Source: Leguminivora glycinivorella
Lineage: Eukaryota; Arthropoda; Insecta; Lepidoptera; Tortricidae
Length of the DNA: 64,000 nt
Assembly: GCF_023078275.1 (NCBI RefSeq)
Contig: NC_062983.1
Location: 14,253,001 to 14,317,000 of the forward strand
Direction: 5' to 3'
Each line of letters opens with the position of its first letter. The stretch's first letter is position 1. Under the pieces are notes generated by a model. It was not told where the DNA came from. It saw only the letters and a list, made by a program, of their open reading frames with translations, and did no database searches. Shown here one piece after another: positions 1 through 12,705 of the stretch. The translations under genes and the position numbers were made by a program.

Positions 1-660
1 TTAAGGTTTTCGGAATTTTTCCTTTATGTGTGCTATAAAACGTTGCTTCATGCCAAATTTCAAGATTCTAGGTCGACTGGAAGTACCCTTTAGGTTTTGA
101 TTCCCTTGCGAGTACTTGCGAGTTTCAAAATATGCAGCTTAAATTGCTGTTTCTTTTGATTGCGTTGACATAGAAGTTTGATTTTGTTACAGCTTAAAGG
201 TATTATAGACCTGAGTATTTGGTATGAATTTCAATTTAATACCTCTACGCGTTTATGAGGAAATGGGTAGTAAGGTTAAAATTATTAAAAAAAAATATAT
301 TATGTGATGTAACTAAAAATTTATGGTTTTCGTAATTTTTCCTTTATCTATGCTATAAGACGTTGCTTCGTACCAAATTTCAAGATTCTGAGTTCACGGG
401 AAGCACCCTGTAGGTTTTGATTCCCTTGCAAGTGTCGAAAATTTGCGGCATAAACGGCTGTATCTTTTGATTGCGTTGGCTTAGAAGTTTGATTTTTTCA
501 CAGCTTCAAGGGACAGTAGACCTGAGTAATTGATATAAATTTCAGCTTCATACCTCCACGCGTTCCTGAGAAAAAGGGTCTTGACAGACGGACGGACGGA
601 CAGACGGACAACAAAGTGATCCTATAAGGGTTCCGTTTTTTCCTTTTGAGGTACGGAACC
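1..660. repeat. Two tandem copies of a dispersed repeat
   Basis: Bases 4-300 and 322-660 are diverged copies of the same roughly 300-bp sequence. Both contain the segments around ATTTTTCCTTTAT, CAAATTTCAAGATTCT and GATTGCGTTG. The second copy ends with GACGGACGGACAGACGG runs followed by a segment ending in GTACGGAACCCTA, a tail I recognise from common lepidopteran interspersed repeats. I see no coding sequence. Confidence 0.6.
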
Positions 661-950
661 CTAAAAACTATCCAAATAAACTATTCCCTAATAACTAAAC
701 ACTTAATAACAAAAAAAACTATCCAAATAAACTATTCCGACAGGGAATTCCCGGTGCAAAAGTGCCCATGACGCTCGCAGCATTTCCGCGTGATTATATT
801 TTCTTTGTCAACATACAGATTTGTTGCTAGTTATCTTTTTTTTTTTCAATTGTGTGATTTTTTATATTTTTCCTACTTAGAAACCAGCTGAGAAAATATT
901 TATAAAAATTACAAAATATTAAAAAAGTGAAGTCGACAAGAATATAAGAA

Positions 951-1272
951 CTGGGGGCCGATTTTTGAATGTCGACTATTCGATTTCGTGAATTTCGTTC
1001 AATAATATCTCCACTACTAGCGATTTTAATTCTACTAAGGGCCACTTGCACCAACGAAAATGGAGGGTTAACCCACCATTTTATATGGAATTTGACAGTT
1101 GTCAGCCCACTAACCCTGAGTTAAGTGCTTGGTGCAAGTGGGCCTAATAGGATCAAAAACGAGTGGTCTTTACCATTACTAGCCGTCGTTTTTCAATAAT
1201 AGCATTACGTCGTTTTCCACAGACTTTCGAACGGCGAATTCGCGCATTCGAGATTCAAAAATCGGTCCCCAG
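951..1272. mobile_element. MITE with 20-bp TIRs, interrupted by a second MITE
   Basis: The left end reads CTGGGGGCCGATTTTTGAAT, and the right end is its near-perfect reverse complement, with one mismatch in the GGGG run. The interior is non-coding. A related element is at 15526-15644. The unit is split by the smaller MITE at 1039-1144. Confidence 0.7.
1039..1144. mobile_element. 106-bp MITE nested in another MITE
   Basis: It has 15-bp perfect terminal inverted repeats (GGGCCACTTGCACCA and its complement) flanked on both sides by TAA. A TAA/TTA duplication is typical of PIF/Harbinger elements. It lies wholly inside the 951-1272 MITE, so it inserted later. Confidence 0.7.
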
Positions 1273-1744
1273 TCCACCAAATTTTATTAGTAAAGAAAAA
1301 GTTGCACCAACCGAGATAGATGAGATTAATTTATAAAACGTAATATAATAAATATTTGCAGTAGGTAAAGTAAGTTCTGTTATTTGTGAATTAAATGTAA
1401 GCCTTGACAGCTCATAGTGTTATATAAGTTGTAGACTAGTTATATAGCATAGATATGAGTTGGATTCAGTGATATATTAATATTTATCAGAGTCAACGAC
1501 CCCGCGCTGGGGTCGACCGATGCATATGTTTAGGTGTGTGATATTCGATAATTAACTTAAAAAGTAGCTTCATTTTAGTATTTTTAGTAGATCTGTTTTT
1601 TTTATGTGGCTAACACAAATCGTTGTAGGTTATGAAGGTATTCCTAGGCTAGGTAGCTTGAAAACCGGGATTATTTAATGCTTGTTTATTTTTCTAAGTA
1701 TGTGAAATTGTCAATGACTAAAATGGAGCCTATGTGAGAAAGAA

Positions 1745-1833
1745 GTGATGATTTCTGTACCTTGTCGCTTTTAATCGTTTGACAATTTCAAACATGACGT
1801 TAATATGACAAGGTACAGAAATCAAATCATCAC
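1745..1833. mobile_element. Short palindromic MITE
   Basis: GTGATGATTTCTGTACCTTG at the left end is mirrored at the right by GACAAGGTACAGAAATC followed by ATCATCAC. There is no coding capacity. The stretch 1273-1744 to its left holds nothing I can identify. Confidence 0.6.
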
Positions 1834-1861
1834 ATATTTATGCCGGTGACTCTACAGTCGC

Positions 1862-1965
1862 CATCGGATATATCGCAACGATCAAAGTGCTCAGAAATAT
1901 CTGAACACGCCTCTATTGTCAAGGCGATATGACGTGTTCAGATATTTTAGCGCGCCCGACATACC
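1862..1965. repeat. Partial palindromic dispersed repeat
   Basis: A stem around AATATCTGAACACGCCTC pairs imperfectly with the segment around GACGTGTTCAGATATTT about 45 bp further on. It resembles a truncated fold-back MITE. Low complexity and lack of clear ends limit confidence. Confidence 0.4.
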
Positions 1966-4930
1966 TGGGTACCTATGAAACGCTCACGAAACGAAACGCT
2001 CGTAGATATATATCTCTATCGCTCTTGCATATGCGCGACAGAGACAGACTACCTTTCGCGGCGTTTCGTTTTCGTTTCGCGTCGCAGAAATGCCATTCGG
2101 CTACGGCACCTCCACAGTCTCGTTCTGTATTATCAGAAGAAGGAATGTGTTGAACATTAATCGATTCTTTAAAAATCGATTTTTAAAATTGTCGCATGTT
2201 TTCATACAGCACGGGCGGGTCTATATTAATTCGCATAACTGAATACTCCTAATATGAATTGGCATACCGTTTATTACGCATAACGTTTAATACGCATATC
2301 ATTATTTCGCATAACAGATTTCGTATAATGCTAATGCGCATAATGTAAATTGTTATAACGATGAATTGGTATAAGTATAATAAGCATAACTTTGTTTCGT
2401 AGAATGTTTAAATGGCATACAAGAAAATTATATCCAATTATACCACACTAACGGGTAACGGCTTACTTTTCTGTTCGAAAACAGATAGCAAAATTGCATT
2501 TTATCCACAAGAGTGCAAAGTAATTTCATACAAATTTTAACTTGATGTCTTAAGCTAGCTGATAGAATTTTACGTATAAATGATGATTTTGAGTCATAAA
2601 TATTGAAGATATCGATGGATTTGATTTAGTTTGATGTTTTATATAGTCATAGGGCTTACGGAAAAAAACTGCATTTTATGCAGAAAGCAAGCCACTTTGC
2701 ACAGTGATACTAGGGACCAATATAAATGATTTCATCCGAGGAAACACGATTTTCATCCACTAGAATTCAAGATGGCGGACATTTTCCAAAATGGCGGCCG
2801 CATATTTTTAAAAATTTATAGAATCGTAACGGCTGCACCGATTTTGATGGTTGAGGTGTCTATCGCATCGTATTGAAGCGTTAATTAATATAAAAAATTA
2901 AAGTCATAAAAAATTAAGATGGCGGCCGAATAATAAGAAAAATATGAAAATTTCAAACTATTTTTTTTCATTCTCGTGCAATTTACCAATAAATTTTCTA
3001 GGATATGGTCACATTTTTATGTATTTAAATTAAACCTGATAATATTATCTACATAATAAAATAAAAATCATGAAAATCCGTTGAGTAGTTTTTGAACTAT
3101 ACTCATTTGAAATGGAGCGCGCGGATTTGAAAGACGTTTTCGCACGTGATGTAAACAATTTTGGAATCATAACGGCTGCACCGATTTTAATGGTTGGGGT
3201 AGCTATCAGTTTGTATTAAAACATTTATTTATATAAAAATTAAAATCATTTAAAAAATAAAGATGGCGGCCGAATAATAAAAAAAATATGAAATTTTCAT
3301 TTTTTTTTTATTCTCACGAAATTTACAAACAGTTTTTCTACCATATACGGTCACATTTTTATTTTTTTAAATAAAATCTAATATTAACATCTGCAAAATA
3401 AAACAAAAAACATTAAAATCCGTTCAGTAGTTTTTGAACTATACGCATTGAAAATGAAGCGCGCGGGTTTGAAAGACGTCTTTGCACTTGATATGTGATG
3501 CATCGTATCGTTTGGTACCGCTACACACCCAAGACTGATTATTTATTTTGGTCACAACTTACTATATTACTATTCAGAATCAATGTTTTTAGTATTTATA
3601 TACGTTATTAGTTTTTTATTCCGAGTTTAGGTATATTTAGATAACCCCCGTAAACTTGACCATCACATAATTTGTATTTTAATACGTAAAAGAACTTAAA
3701 TGCACATAACATAACATTTGTATTAATAGCAATTGTCCTTTCCGAGGACTCCAGAGATAATTTTCGACAACTTAGGGGGCTTCAGAAATATCTATGTATA
3801 AAATAACTTGTTTTCTGCGACAAGGAGCGTATGTTTTTGTAGTGCTGGCGATGTTGGTGGGATGCTGGTTATTAATTTTGGTTGGAAAAAGTTCCAAACG
3901 CACCAAGTTAACCGATAAATGTTGAGTCTGCGGATCAAGTTTTCAAGCATGGCCATTATTCCTCCAGGAATACACTGTTCAGCATGACAACCAACAATAC
4001 TTTTTCCAGAAACTATAGCCTGTTGATGTTATAAGTGTGGTGATTTTTTTTTCTAAACAATTTACTTCCTCAGAGAACATTTGCTCTGCTATTTCAGGGT
4101 AAACCATAGGAACGTAACCGGAAGAAGCTGATAGCCTCATTGTACCTCGCCCAAAAGATATGGCGGAACAGGGACTCACGCGTATCATCACATCTTCCGA
4201 TACAGATGTCTTGATATTTAAATAAAAATCACTGGAGTCTTCGGGTGAAGGATAGACGTAAAGTCAGTGGCCAGATTCGGGTTTGGACCTAGCTTAGAGC
4301 CTCGCAAGGCCTCATGTGAGACCTCGAGTGAGTTCAGGGTGGTAACGGATGCTAGAGTGTCCCATGCCCTTCGTTGAGTTTATCTCGCAGTTTGTAGCCG
4401 TGGAGGCTTTCAAGGCGTTACGTGCGAGATCGGACGTGATGTAAATGGAGGCAGGAATGACGGCAAAACGACACTTTACGAGTGCCTCAGCCGCCAAACC
4501 ATACCGGTAAACAGGCCTGAGTCCATGCTTGCTCACTAAAATATGTGTTAAGAACGGTCCCAATTTGGCATTTAAGCATGTGATCTATGGAGCTAATTAT
4601 ATTGGGAAATTTCCAATTCTTATCTATTATATTTTCTTAAGACTTCAAATGAGAATAACCTACCGGAGTATAAGCCTAAGGTACTACTGCTATTCGTGGT
4701 TTTTACGCTTTTACGTCTGATACGTTAAGTTAAGTTATACCAGCTTTGATAGAAACATCGCAGTAACTACAAAGTCTTCCTGGAGGAATAATCGCTATGC
4801 TTGAAAAGTTCACTCCAGTTCAACTTGGTGAGCAAGAAACTGTTTACTACCGAAAATAAATTAGTACCTAACCAACATCGGCAGCACTCCGTGTCGTATA
4901 ATAACGCCCCATATTCTGGATATTACTTCT

Positions 4931-5185
4931 GTGCCTATGCCATCATCCTGGGGTTGGAAGACGTACAATGATAGTTGGGTACTGCAGTGGTCTGAAAACA
5001 GGGAGATATGGTATGAATATGTATACTTGGACAATTGCGGTTGTGAAAAAGGCTGCGAAACAATACGCTGTACGTGTTGTGGGTCTACCCTGCGCGGCGC
5101 AATGCAAATAATGCAATGTATTAATAATGTTATCATTATTTCCTTGTTTGATATTATTTTGTATCTCTTTTATCTTTCAGTATAA
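4931..5185 (+). pseudogene. Remnant ORF with a WGW and cysteine-rich motif
   Basis: This 84-codon open stretch inside the right arm of the long inverted-repeat element contains SSWGWK, a tryptophan-rich stretch, then DNCGCEKGCETIRCTCCG. The C-x-C-x3-C-x4-R-C-x-C arrangement resembles CXC-type (tesmin/TSO1-like) zinc-binding segments seen in some invertebrate transposon-associated proteins. The left arm carries only a decayed inverted counterpart. It is too short and isolated to call a functional gene; it may be what is left of a protein the element once carried. Confidence 0.35.
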
Positions 5186-6621
5186 CCTAGACGAGAAGCA
5201 AAAAATATGTTTTGTATTAATATATGTTTCCGTAGCCCCTACAGGAGTTGTCGAAAATTATCTCTGGAGTCATCGGAAAGGACAATTGCTATTAATACAA
5301 ATGTTATGTTATGTGCATTTAAGTTCTTTTACGTATTAAAATAAAAATTATGTGATGGTCAAGTTTACGGGGGTTGTCTAAATATACCTAAACTCGGAAT
5401 AAAAAACTAATAATGTATATAAATACTAAAAACATTGATTCTGAATAGTAATATAGTAAGTTGTGACCAAAATAAATAATCATTCTTGCGTGTATAGCGG
5501 TACCAAACGATACGATGCATCACATATCAAGTGCAAAGACGTCTTTCAAACCCGCGCGCTTCATTTTCAATGCGTATAGTTCAAAAACTACTGAACGGAT
5601 TTTAATGTTTTTTTGTTTTATTTTGTAGACGTTAATATCAGATTTTATTTAAATAAATAAAAATGTGACCATATGGTAGAAAAACTATTTGTAAATTTCG
5701 TGAGAATAAAAAAAATTGAAAATTTCATATTTTTTTATATTCGGCCGCCATCTTTATTTTTTAAATGATTTTAATTTTTATATAAATTAATGTTTTAACA
5801 CAAACTGATAGCTACCCCAACCATTAAAATCGGTGCAGCCGTTATGATTCCAAAATTGTTTACATCACGTGCAAAAACGTCTTTCAAATCCGCGCGCTCC
5901 ATTTCAAATGAGTATAGTTCAAAAACTACTCAACGGATTTTCATGATTTTTATTTTATTATGTAGATAATATTATCAGGTTCAATTTAAATACATAAAAA
6001 TGTGACCATATCATAGAAAATTTATTGGTAAATTGCACGAGAATGAAAAAAAAAGTTTGAAATTTTCATATTTTTCTTATTATTCGGCCGCCATCTTAAT
6101 TTTTTTATAACTTTATTTTTTATATTAATGAACACTTCAATACAATGCGATAGACACCCCAACCATCAAAATCGGTGCAGCCGTTACGATTCTATAAATT
6201 TTTAAAAATATGCGGCCGCCATTTTGGAAAATGTCCGCCATCTTGAATTCTAGTGGATGAAAATCGTGTTTCCTCGGATGAAAACGTTTATATTGGTCCC
6301 TAGTATCACTGTGCAAAGTGGCTTGCTTTCTGCATAAAGTGCAGCTTTTGACCAGAATTTCGCCGTAAGCCCTATGACTAATAGTCAGTATTTTGTTTGT
6401 GTGTTGGGGTGGTAAAAAATTTTGTGTTTCAAACTCGGTGGCAATGTTTAACTTGCCGTACGAAGGTTAATGTGCCTTGAAACCCTCGCAACGCTCAAGA
6501 TTACACTTTTTAAACCACTCACTACGCTCGCGGTTCAATATTGGAATCTTCCGCTTGCTCGGGTATCAGTATTGGGACGTGCAATCTGCGAAAATCTCTA
6601 TCCATTTTCAATTTCTTTAGT

Positions 6622-6967
6622 AAGGTACAGCGGGGCAAATCTAGACTAAAAGGCAATTGTAACTAATCCATTTTTTCCATTATTACATGTTTCCACTGAA
6701 CACGCCTACTACATAACTGGTAGACACTCTATTTTCTGAAAAACACTTATGAAAAACGAAAAAACTCAATATGTAATGTATAAATAAAATAAAGACTCCT
6801 TAACTCAAATAATCTTTTTAGTTTAAGATTAGCAGTTAAGTTCATAAATGCATGTATGTTTCTTAAAAATAAACAGTTTTTTTTTAATAATGCAAACATT
6901 GTAAAATATGGAAGAAATTGACCAGTTACATTTGCCCCCCACTCGAGATTTGCCCCGCTGTATCTTA
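6622..6967. mobile_element. MITE with GGTACAGCGGGGCAAATCT-type ends
   Basis: The left end around AAGGTACAGCGGGGCAAATC is mirrored at the right end by GATTTGCCCCGCTGTATCTT. A shorter copy of the same family is at 31532-31749. It sits in the right arm of the 5.1-kb element and accounts for part of the arm asymmetry. Confidence 0.7.
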
Positions 6968-7306
6968 CTTACCCCAATTTTTTTCATGCTTAATAAGTGA
7001 GACAGTATAAAATTAAACACTCAAAATCAAGAGCTCGAAATTGGAAAATCAGCCCCTGATTGATCCAATCGCTTCCTCCATACAGTTAGTAAGTATGGCA
7101 ATTCATTTTAGGATAATTAAAGTTATACGAAATAATAGTATGCAAATTTCAATTATGCAGATTCATTGTTATGCGAAACAAGAATTATGCATTTTAAATA
7201 TTATGCTTATTCAATGTTATGAACAATTATGTTATGCCAAATCTGTTATGCTAATTCAAATTATGCGAATTAATTATAGGCGAAATAGAGGGCACCCAGC
7301 ACGGGC

Positions 7307-9438
7307 ACTTAGCACAATTACCTTGTGTGAACAGCTAACAATGAGTAACAGGGATTAGGCAAGTTCGGTGTTGATCGCCACTAATTAATTCATAATTAAA
7401 AATTCTGGTGCGCCCGCGCATATGACGGGTCTACCAATTACCCTACCCACGCGCATCAAACAAAATACAACTCTATTTTTACTTGCATTGAAACAAAAGT
7501 GTATTATTCATGTTGAGAATGAAGGGCAAGCGACAGTTGTTTTATTTTGTACTATATTTAGTACTTGGACTGAATTGTTACTGTGCCAGCTTGGTCGCGA
7601 CGTTTCGATTGGCGCTGCGAGCGATGCGACTTTCTTTTGTTATTCTGTTCTAAACAATAACAAAAGACAATAATATTCGAACTTTGAAGTATTTCGGAAT
7701 TAACATCAGACAAAATCTTCATAGGATGTGTACTTGTGTAGATTCGTAAACGGGAAAAGTTATTGAGCATCAAGAATTGTTACAGAAAGAGTGACTGTTT
7801 GATAATAAAGAGTGACGAGATAAGAATACATGCCCCTCTCGGATTCTTTACTATAATACATAAATAATGCAGTTCCCTATATCGCTAGATATTGACTGCT
7901 AGTGCTAATTGAGATACCTAATTTGTTCTAAATTAAAAACATAACATGGCTTTACTTAAGCTACTTCAGTATAGGACTAATGAAGTCCTACATCAGTTAA
8001 TTTAGGTATAGATATTATCGGTATTTACCTACTACTTTAATACAGGCAGAACAGGACATAATTATTCTGTAAATTTTGTTAAGTGCTCGCCCTTTAAGCA
8101 GATATTAAACGATCGGATGCTTGTAATTGGATAAAAGGTCAAAGAAAATTATATTTTAATAAACATCATTATATGGGTACTATGTTGCCCTTAGACTTAT
8201 TGAGAAAATTATCTTACCAGAGTGGTTATCATCGTATTCTTTTATAAGATTTTACTAAAGTATGACCTAATTACTTTCTCAAACTTTTAAAAAATGTTAA
8301 TTTATTTACATATTTAAACTTATAAAACTCACGCAAAAGTAAAATAATTCATTGTCGCGGGACTTCAAAGTTCAACCCACGACCACTGGATCGATCGCTA
8401 GCCCAGTGCTCTGCAATTCCCGTTGTTTTAACTTTTAATAAGTTTAATAGCAGTTTCTGCTTCATACAAATTAGCTCGCGAAGTATTTATTGTTTTCGTT
8501 TTATGCATTTTGTAACAGGTAAAAGAAATCCTAAAGAATTCTTCCTTACACACTAGAACATCCTTATTTTCTATTCTGCATGTATACCGTATCGCATTAA
8601 ATGTGATCCGATTCGGATATCATTGTTGAATAGCGAACCCTCCCACTCGCATTTCATACACATTTGTTTCCAAAAATGTGATATTCGCACCGAGAAAGTG
8701 TGTTCCTCGGGAAGCGACTACCTGCTAGGGATCCGTCCCTGTCCCGTTGCGTGCAAGGTGTACATCAACACCGAGTGGAATACACCCTTTTCACTCCCTA
8801 TCCCTTTTAAATAAGGTTTCTTTTATCTAGAATGAGCTGCAAATTTCGTGTTCCACCGATAAGCACCGGCTGTAAGGTTGCCACGCGTTTTGCGCGTTTA
8901 TGGTGAGCCATAAATCTTGTATGGTTGCTTTGGTAATGTTAAGAGGTGCTGTAAATTAAATCGAGACAATTGAAATGAGATTATATGGCGTTGTTTTGCT
9001 TCAACAATAATTGTGGAGTGTGCAAGAGCCACTTGAGATTAATGTTTGATGCAATATTCAGTATTTTTTCGTCAAAACTGCTGTAAAGTCTTGACGTGAG
9101 ATGTCTCACAGATACTGTATCATAATTATACCTAAATGCACATATCGAATTCGTGTGAATAAGTGTACAGTTGGAATCAAAAGTAGAGGGGTGCGCTTTA
9201 TAAAATGGAAGTTGGAACCATTCTGTAATCGATAAATAAAAACTATACAGAATTATCTTCATTAAGTAAAGTTATTCAGGATGTCAGATATTTTTGGTGC
9301 CATGTTAATTTCATCCACTACTATTGATGCTGACTGCACGAGAAATAGGGTTTCAAGATGGTTGTGACTTAAATCAAGACATGTAACACTAATTATGAAT
9401 TGGAAAACATATACATATGTAAATCGACCGGTCCGGAC
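7307..9438. other. Intergenic stretch, no gene recognised
   Basis: AT-rich sequence with only short, unconvincing open frames. I found no splice-framed coding exon, tRNA or inverted repeat with clear ends. Confidence 0.5.
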
Positions 9439-9675
9439 GACCGGTCTGGCGCAGTCGGTAGTGACCCTGCCTGCTACGCCGCGGTCCTGGGTTCGAATCC
9501 CGGTAAGGGCATTTATTTGTGTGATGAGCACAGATATTTGTTCCTGAGTCATGGATGTTTTCTACGTATATAAGTAATTATATATATCGTTGTCTGAGTA
9601 CCCACAACACAAGCCTTCTTGAGCTTACCGTGGGCCTCAGTCAATCTGTGTAAGAATGTCCTATAAAAAAAAAAA
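9439..9675 (+). mobile_element. tRNA-derived SINE, near full length
   Basis: The 5' head (GACCGGTCTGGCGCAGT through GGTTCGAATCCCGGTAAGG) is tRNA-like, with A-box and B-box segments for RNA polymerase III. The body runs through CACAAGCCTTCTTGAGCTTA and CAATCTGTGTAAGAA to a short A-run. Other copies are at 10155-10386, at 28643-29209 (minus) and, degenerate, at 63655-63760. Confidence 0.75.
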
Positions 9676-10154
9676 TATCTATACTATGCGGTTTACTAAA
9701 AACTCCTGGTCAAAGCGAACATCAGGTGGCAGCCCTACAGAGCACAAAGACGATCAAATGTCTAACTCACACAGCGCAACAGATGCCACCCCCCACCCCA
9801 CTCCGTCGCATCCATAGTGCACGAACCTCTAGCTTGACTTGAAACTTCGTCAGATGTTGATCGACAGTTTTTTTTCGATTCATGTTATAAAATGAGGACG
9901 CCTTGGGCCTAATGTGGCGTATAAATTAACTCGATGTCTACAGCGGTTTATCCGAAAACTGGATGTTTTGAGGGCTCTCTTTATGTATATAATTTGATAA
10001 TGATATGGACCAGCCATATGTGCCCAAATGATAGATTTTACCTGCTTTGATGATGTTCGATGATTGATGTTCTACTAAAAATAGTTGGTAAAAAAGAATC
10101 AAAACCTATTAGGTGCAATGTCAGTTCTTAAACATTACAGCAATGTTAATTGAC

Positions 10155-10386
10155 GACCGGTCTGGCCTAGCGTGTAGTGACCCTGCCTGCTAAGCTGCGG
10201 GGCAGGTTCGAATCCCGGTAAGGGCATTTATTTGTGTGATGAGCACAGATATTTGTTCCTGAGTCATGGATGTTTTCTATGTATATAATATTTGTATATT
10301 ATTATATATATCGTTGTCTAAGTACCCACAAGCCTTCTTGAGCTTACTGTGGGACTCGGTCAATCTGTGTAAGAACGTCCTATAAT
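10155..10386 (+). mobile_element. tRNA-derived SINE, second copy
   Basis: Same family and orientation as the copy at 9439. The A-box region is more diverged (GGCCTAGCGTGTAGTG), while the B-box GGTTCGAATCC and the body are well conserved. The tail is TATAATATTT rather than an A-run. Confidence 0.75.
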
Positions 10387-12339
10387 ATTTATTCATATTA
10401 TGTTGGGGTAGTAAACACCCAATTACGAGAGAGTACGAGTTTAAGACCGAAGCTTAAGGCGACACGAATCTGAATTCAGTGCTTGCAGAGCGCATCGGGT
10501 ATTAGGCACCTACTTGTTAATACCACCTTTTACGGTTGTGATTGAAAAGTTTCATAACATAAAAACTTATTATTCTATCTATTGAACATGCCCCGCCCGC
10601 AGCCGGTAACCTTGAGTGATAACGCCAGATAGGTGTGTGATAAACGTTTAGGGCATTCATACCTACCTACTAATATAAACACTGATATCACATTCAGTGT
10701 CGTCTTTAGCGATTTGAATTTTTGTGTGTAACATTTGAGGAAAATGGTAAGAGTAAAGAGTGTGGAAGTATGAAAGTAATATTAAAATTTATAGGTATTA
10801 GGCTTGTATTAAGTAACTGCCATATTTTTCTCATCTCAACTCGCTTTTGAATACCGAAGCTGGAAAATTGCGGACTAGAGAGTTAGAGATTTATGTAGGT
10901 ATGTGAACTCTCGCGGTGAAACCTAATATTTTTTGCACTTTTGCGATCGCTAAAAGTTTCGTATTTTATTGGAAAACAATCGGTAAACATTGCATAAGGG
11001 TAGAAATGTAGCAAGACTACAGAAATCCTATATTACCTTTAAAGAATTTGAAGGCCTTGTGGAACTGGTGCGGCTTGGGAAATTTTGAAATGGGTGTTTT
11101 ATTATGGATTAGGTAGTTCATATCACAAAAGGAATAGAACCTGAAGACCGACACATTTGGTGACCAACTGGCTACGATTAATATGATTCAGAGATAATGA
11201 CGTTAATTTACAGATAGTGAGCAATTGTTGTAGTAGGATTCTAAGAAAGTAGTTTTAAGGTTATATTTAGTATTTTTTGTCATCAAGCCAACTTATAGTT
11301 TTCTTTGATTTTTTTTGAAATAGCTTTAAGGCGCCAACCGGGCTAGATATTAGATAAGGTACAGTCGTTATCAGGCACATCAAAGTTTCTTTATTAGGTA
11401 GGTACCAATGTGCTAGAGTGGTTGTCCAGATATTTGGACCTTGGCCGATCTGATGTTATATGATTAGATACCTACCTATTCTACCTGACTTGTAGATGTT
11501 TGTGAAAGTTTATCAATATGGGTTGTTTTATTGAAAATAATCCAATTGGAAAATTCAGCCACCGTTAGATTTCAACAGTACTGCTCACGTTTCTAAGCTT
11601 CACGTGTTACGCAGACTGTTTTAGGTCTGAAAGTTGGAACGAAAAACGCAGTATAATTCCTGCAAATCCTGCAGTACAGTTACGGCGTTTTTCACCTCAA
11701 CCGCAATACAATGGTATTATGGAAACTGCTTATCGCGCACCGACCTATTCCAAACGCATCTCTATAAATTCTGCTTCACGTGCCAAAATGTGTATTATCT
11801 ATTGTTTAAGTCGATGTAATCGTGGCCAATATTGTTATTCCCAATGTGAAGATAGTCTTCTCAAATTATCTGATATATCTGTATTTTCTAAATCGTGCAT
11901 AACAGATACGAATTCAGAGGTCAGAGAATACTGGTGGGTTGATGCGAAGTTCTTTATAGTGTTGTGAATGACAGTACAGATTTATAGTTTCGAATTGCAT
12001 GAGTTTCGTAATACCAAAGTATAGGTGCTATTCGTTGCTGTGGGTTTTGTTCTCGTGATCTGTCAGGTTATTTTATATTGTAAACATCGATTGCTACTTG
12101 AGTTCGATGACAATATTAAATTTATTCGCCTAAATTAGTGTGCGTCAGACTAAAGATAGAGGTTTGGTTAAAAAATACTCTTCATTTTGTCCTAGCATCC
12201 TTGTAAGCTTAAATAGCAAAAAATACTTTGTTAGTAAATTATTCTCAGTATTTATTTTCTTTCTTAGGCTAGGTATTTTTATAATATGATTATAAAAGTA
12301 AAATACAAAACCACATACAAAACAATACATTATAAAAAC
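10387..12339. other. Intergenic stretch, no gene recognised
   Basis: No supported exon, RNA gene or bounded repeat. Short open frames around 11630-11970 lack codon bias, recognisable motifs and splice context. Confidence 0.5.
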
Positions 12340-12705
12340 CTAACCTAGGGTGCCGCCAGCAGCGGGGCAGGGCCCAAGCTGCCGGTGGTTAGGGCTGCAG
12401 AGAGAGGAACCGTCGGACTATCCGCGCTGTATCCAAGATCACCGCCTTCTGCATCTGGCCCTTGATCCAGCCACCTAGCGAGAGTCTCTTAAGATGTTGG
12501 TCGAGACTCTTCGCTATGAGACCGTTCGCTGAAACGACTATCGGAACAATGATCGTTGATTCAACATCCCACATGGCGGTTATCTCGTGAGCCAAGTCTA
12601 GGTACTTACTGGACTTGTCCTTCTCGGATTTCACGAGATTCTCATCATGGGGGATGGTGATGTCAACGAGCACTGCCCGGCGTTGCAGTCGATCTATTAT
12701 CACAA
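12340..12705 (-). pseudogene. Fragment of a non-LTR retrotransposon ORF C-terminus
   Basis: A 104-codon minus-strand frame (12389-12703) reads as a coherent protein with IDRLQRRAVLVDITIPHDEN, LDLAHEITAMWDVESTIIVP and KRLSLGGWIKGQMQ. I recognise this as the C-terminal segment of ORF2 of lepidopteran LINEs, following the reverse transcriptase. The reverse transcriptase itself is absent and the upstream end runs into an ATT microsatellite, so this is a truncated copy. The exact LINE clade is uncertain. Confidence 0.6.

Larger units (their letters stand above)
2207..7306. mobile_element. 5.1-kb element with very long inverted arms and 10-bp direct flanking repeat
   Basis: The unit is flanked by the direct repeat CAGCACGGGC at 2207-2216 and 7297-7306, which I read as a target-site duplication. 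The two ends are inverted with respect to each other: both contain TTAATTCGCATAA followed by clusters of GCATAA/TTATGC. The arms stay in inverted register for more than 1.3 kb (for example 2771-2787 with 6226-6242, and 3751-3770 with 5248-5267), centred near 4508. The right arm carries extra DNA, including a MITE at 6622-6967. A 9-10 bp duplication with long inverted ends recalls Mutator-like or fold-back elements, but no transposase is visible, so the class is not settled. Confidence 0.7.

Noticed and set aside
7041..7358. 105-codon plus-strand frame near the right end of the 5.1-kb element
   Set aside because: The frame is made of the repeated TTATGC/GCATAA subterminal motifs of the element, giving low-complexity Met/Ile/Cys text.
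9439..9512. Possible tRNA gene on the plus strand
   Set aside because: It has box-like motifs but no proper cloverleaf, and is repeated with the same downstream SINE body at 10155.
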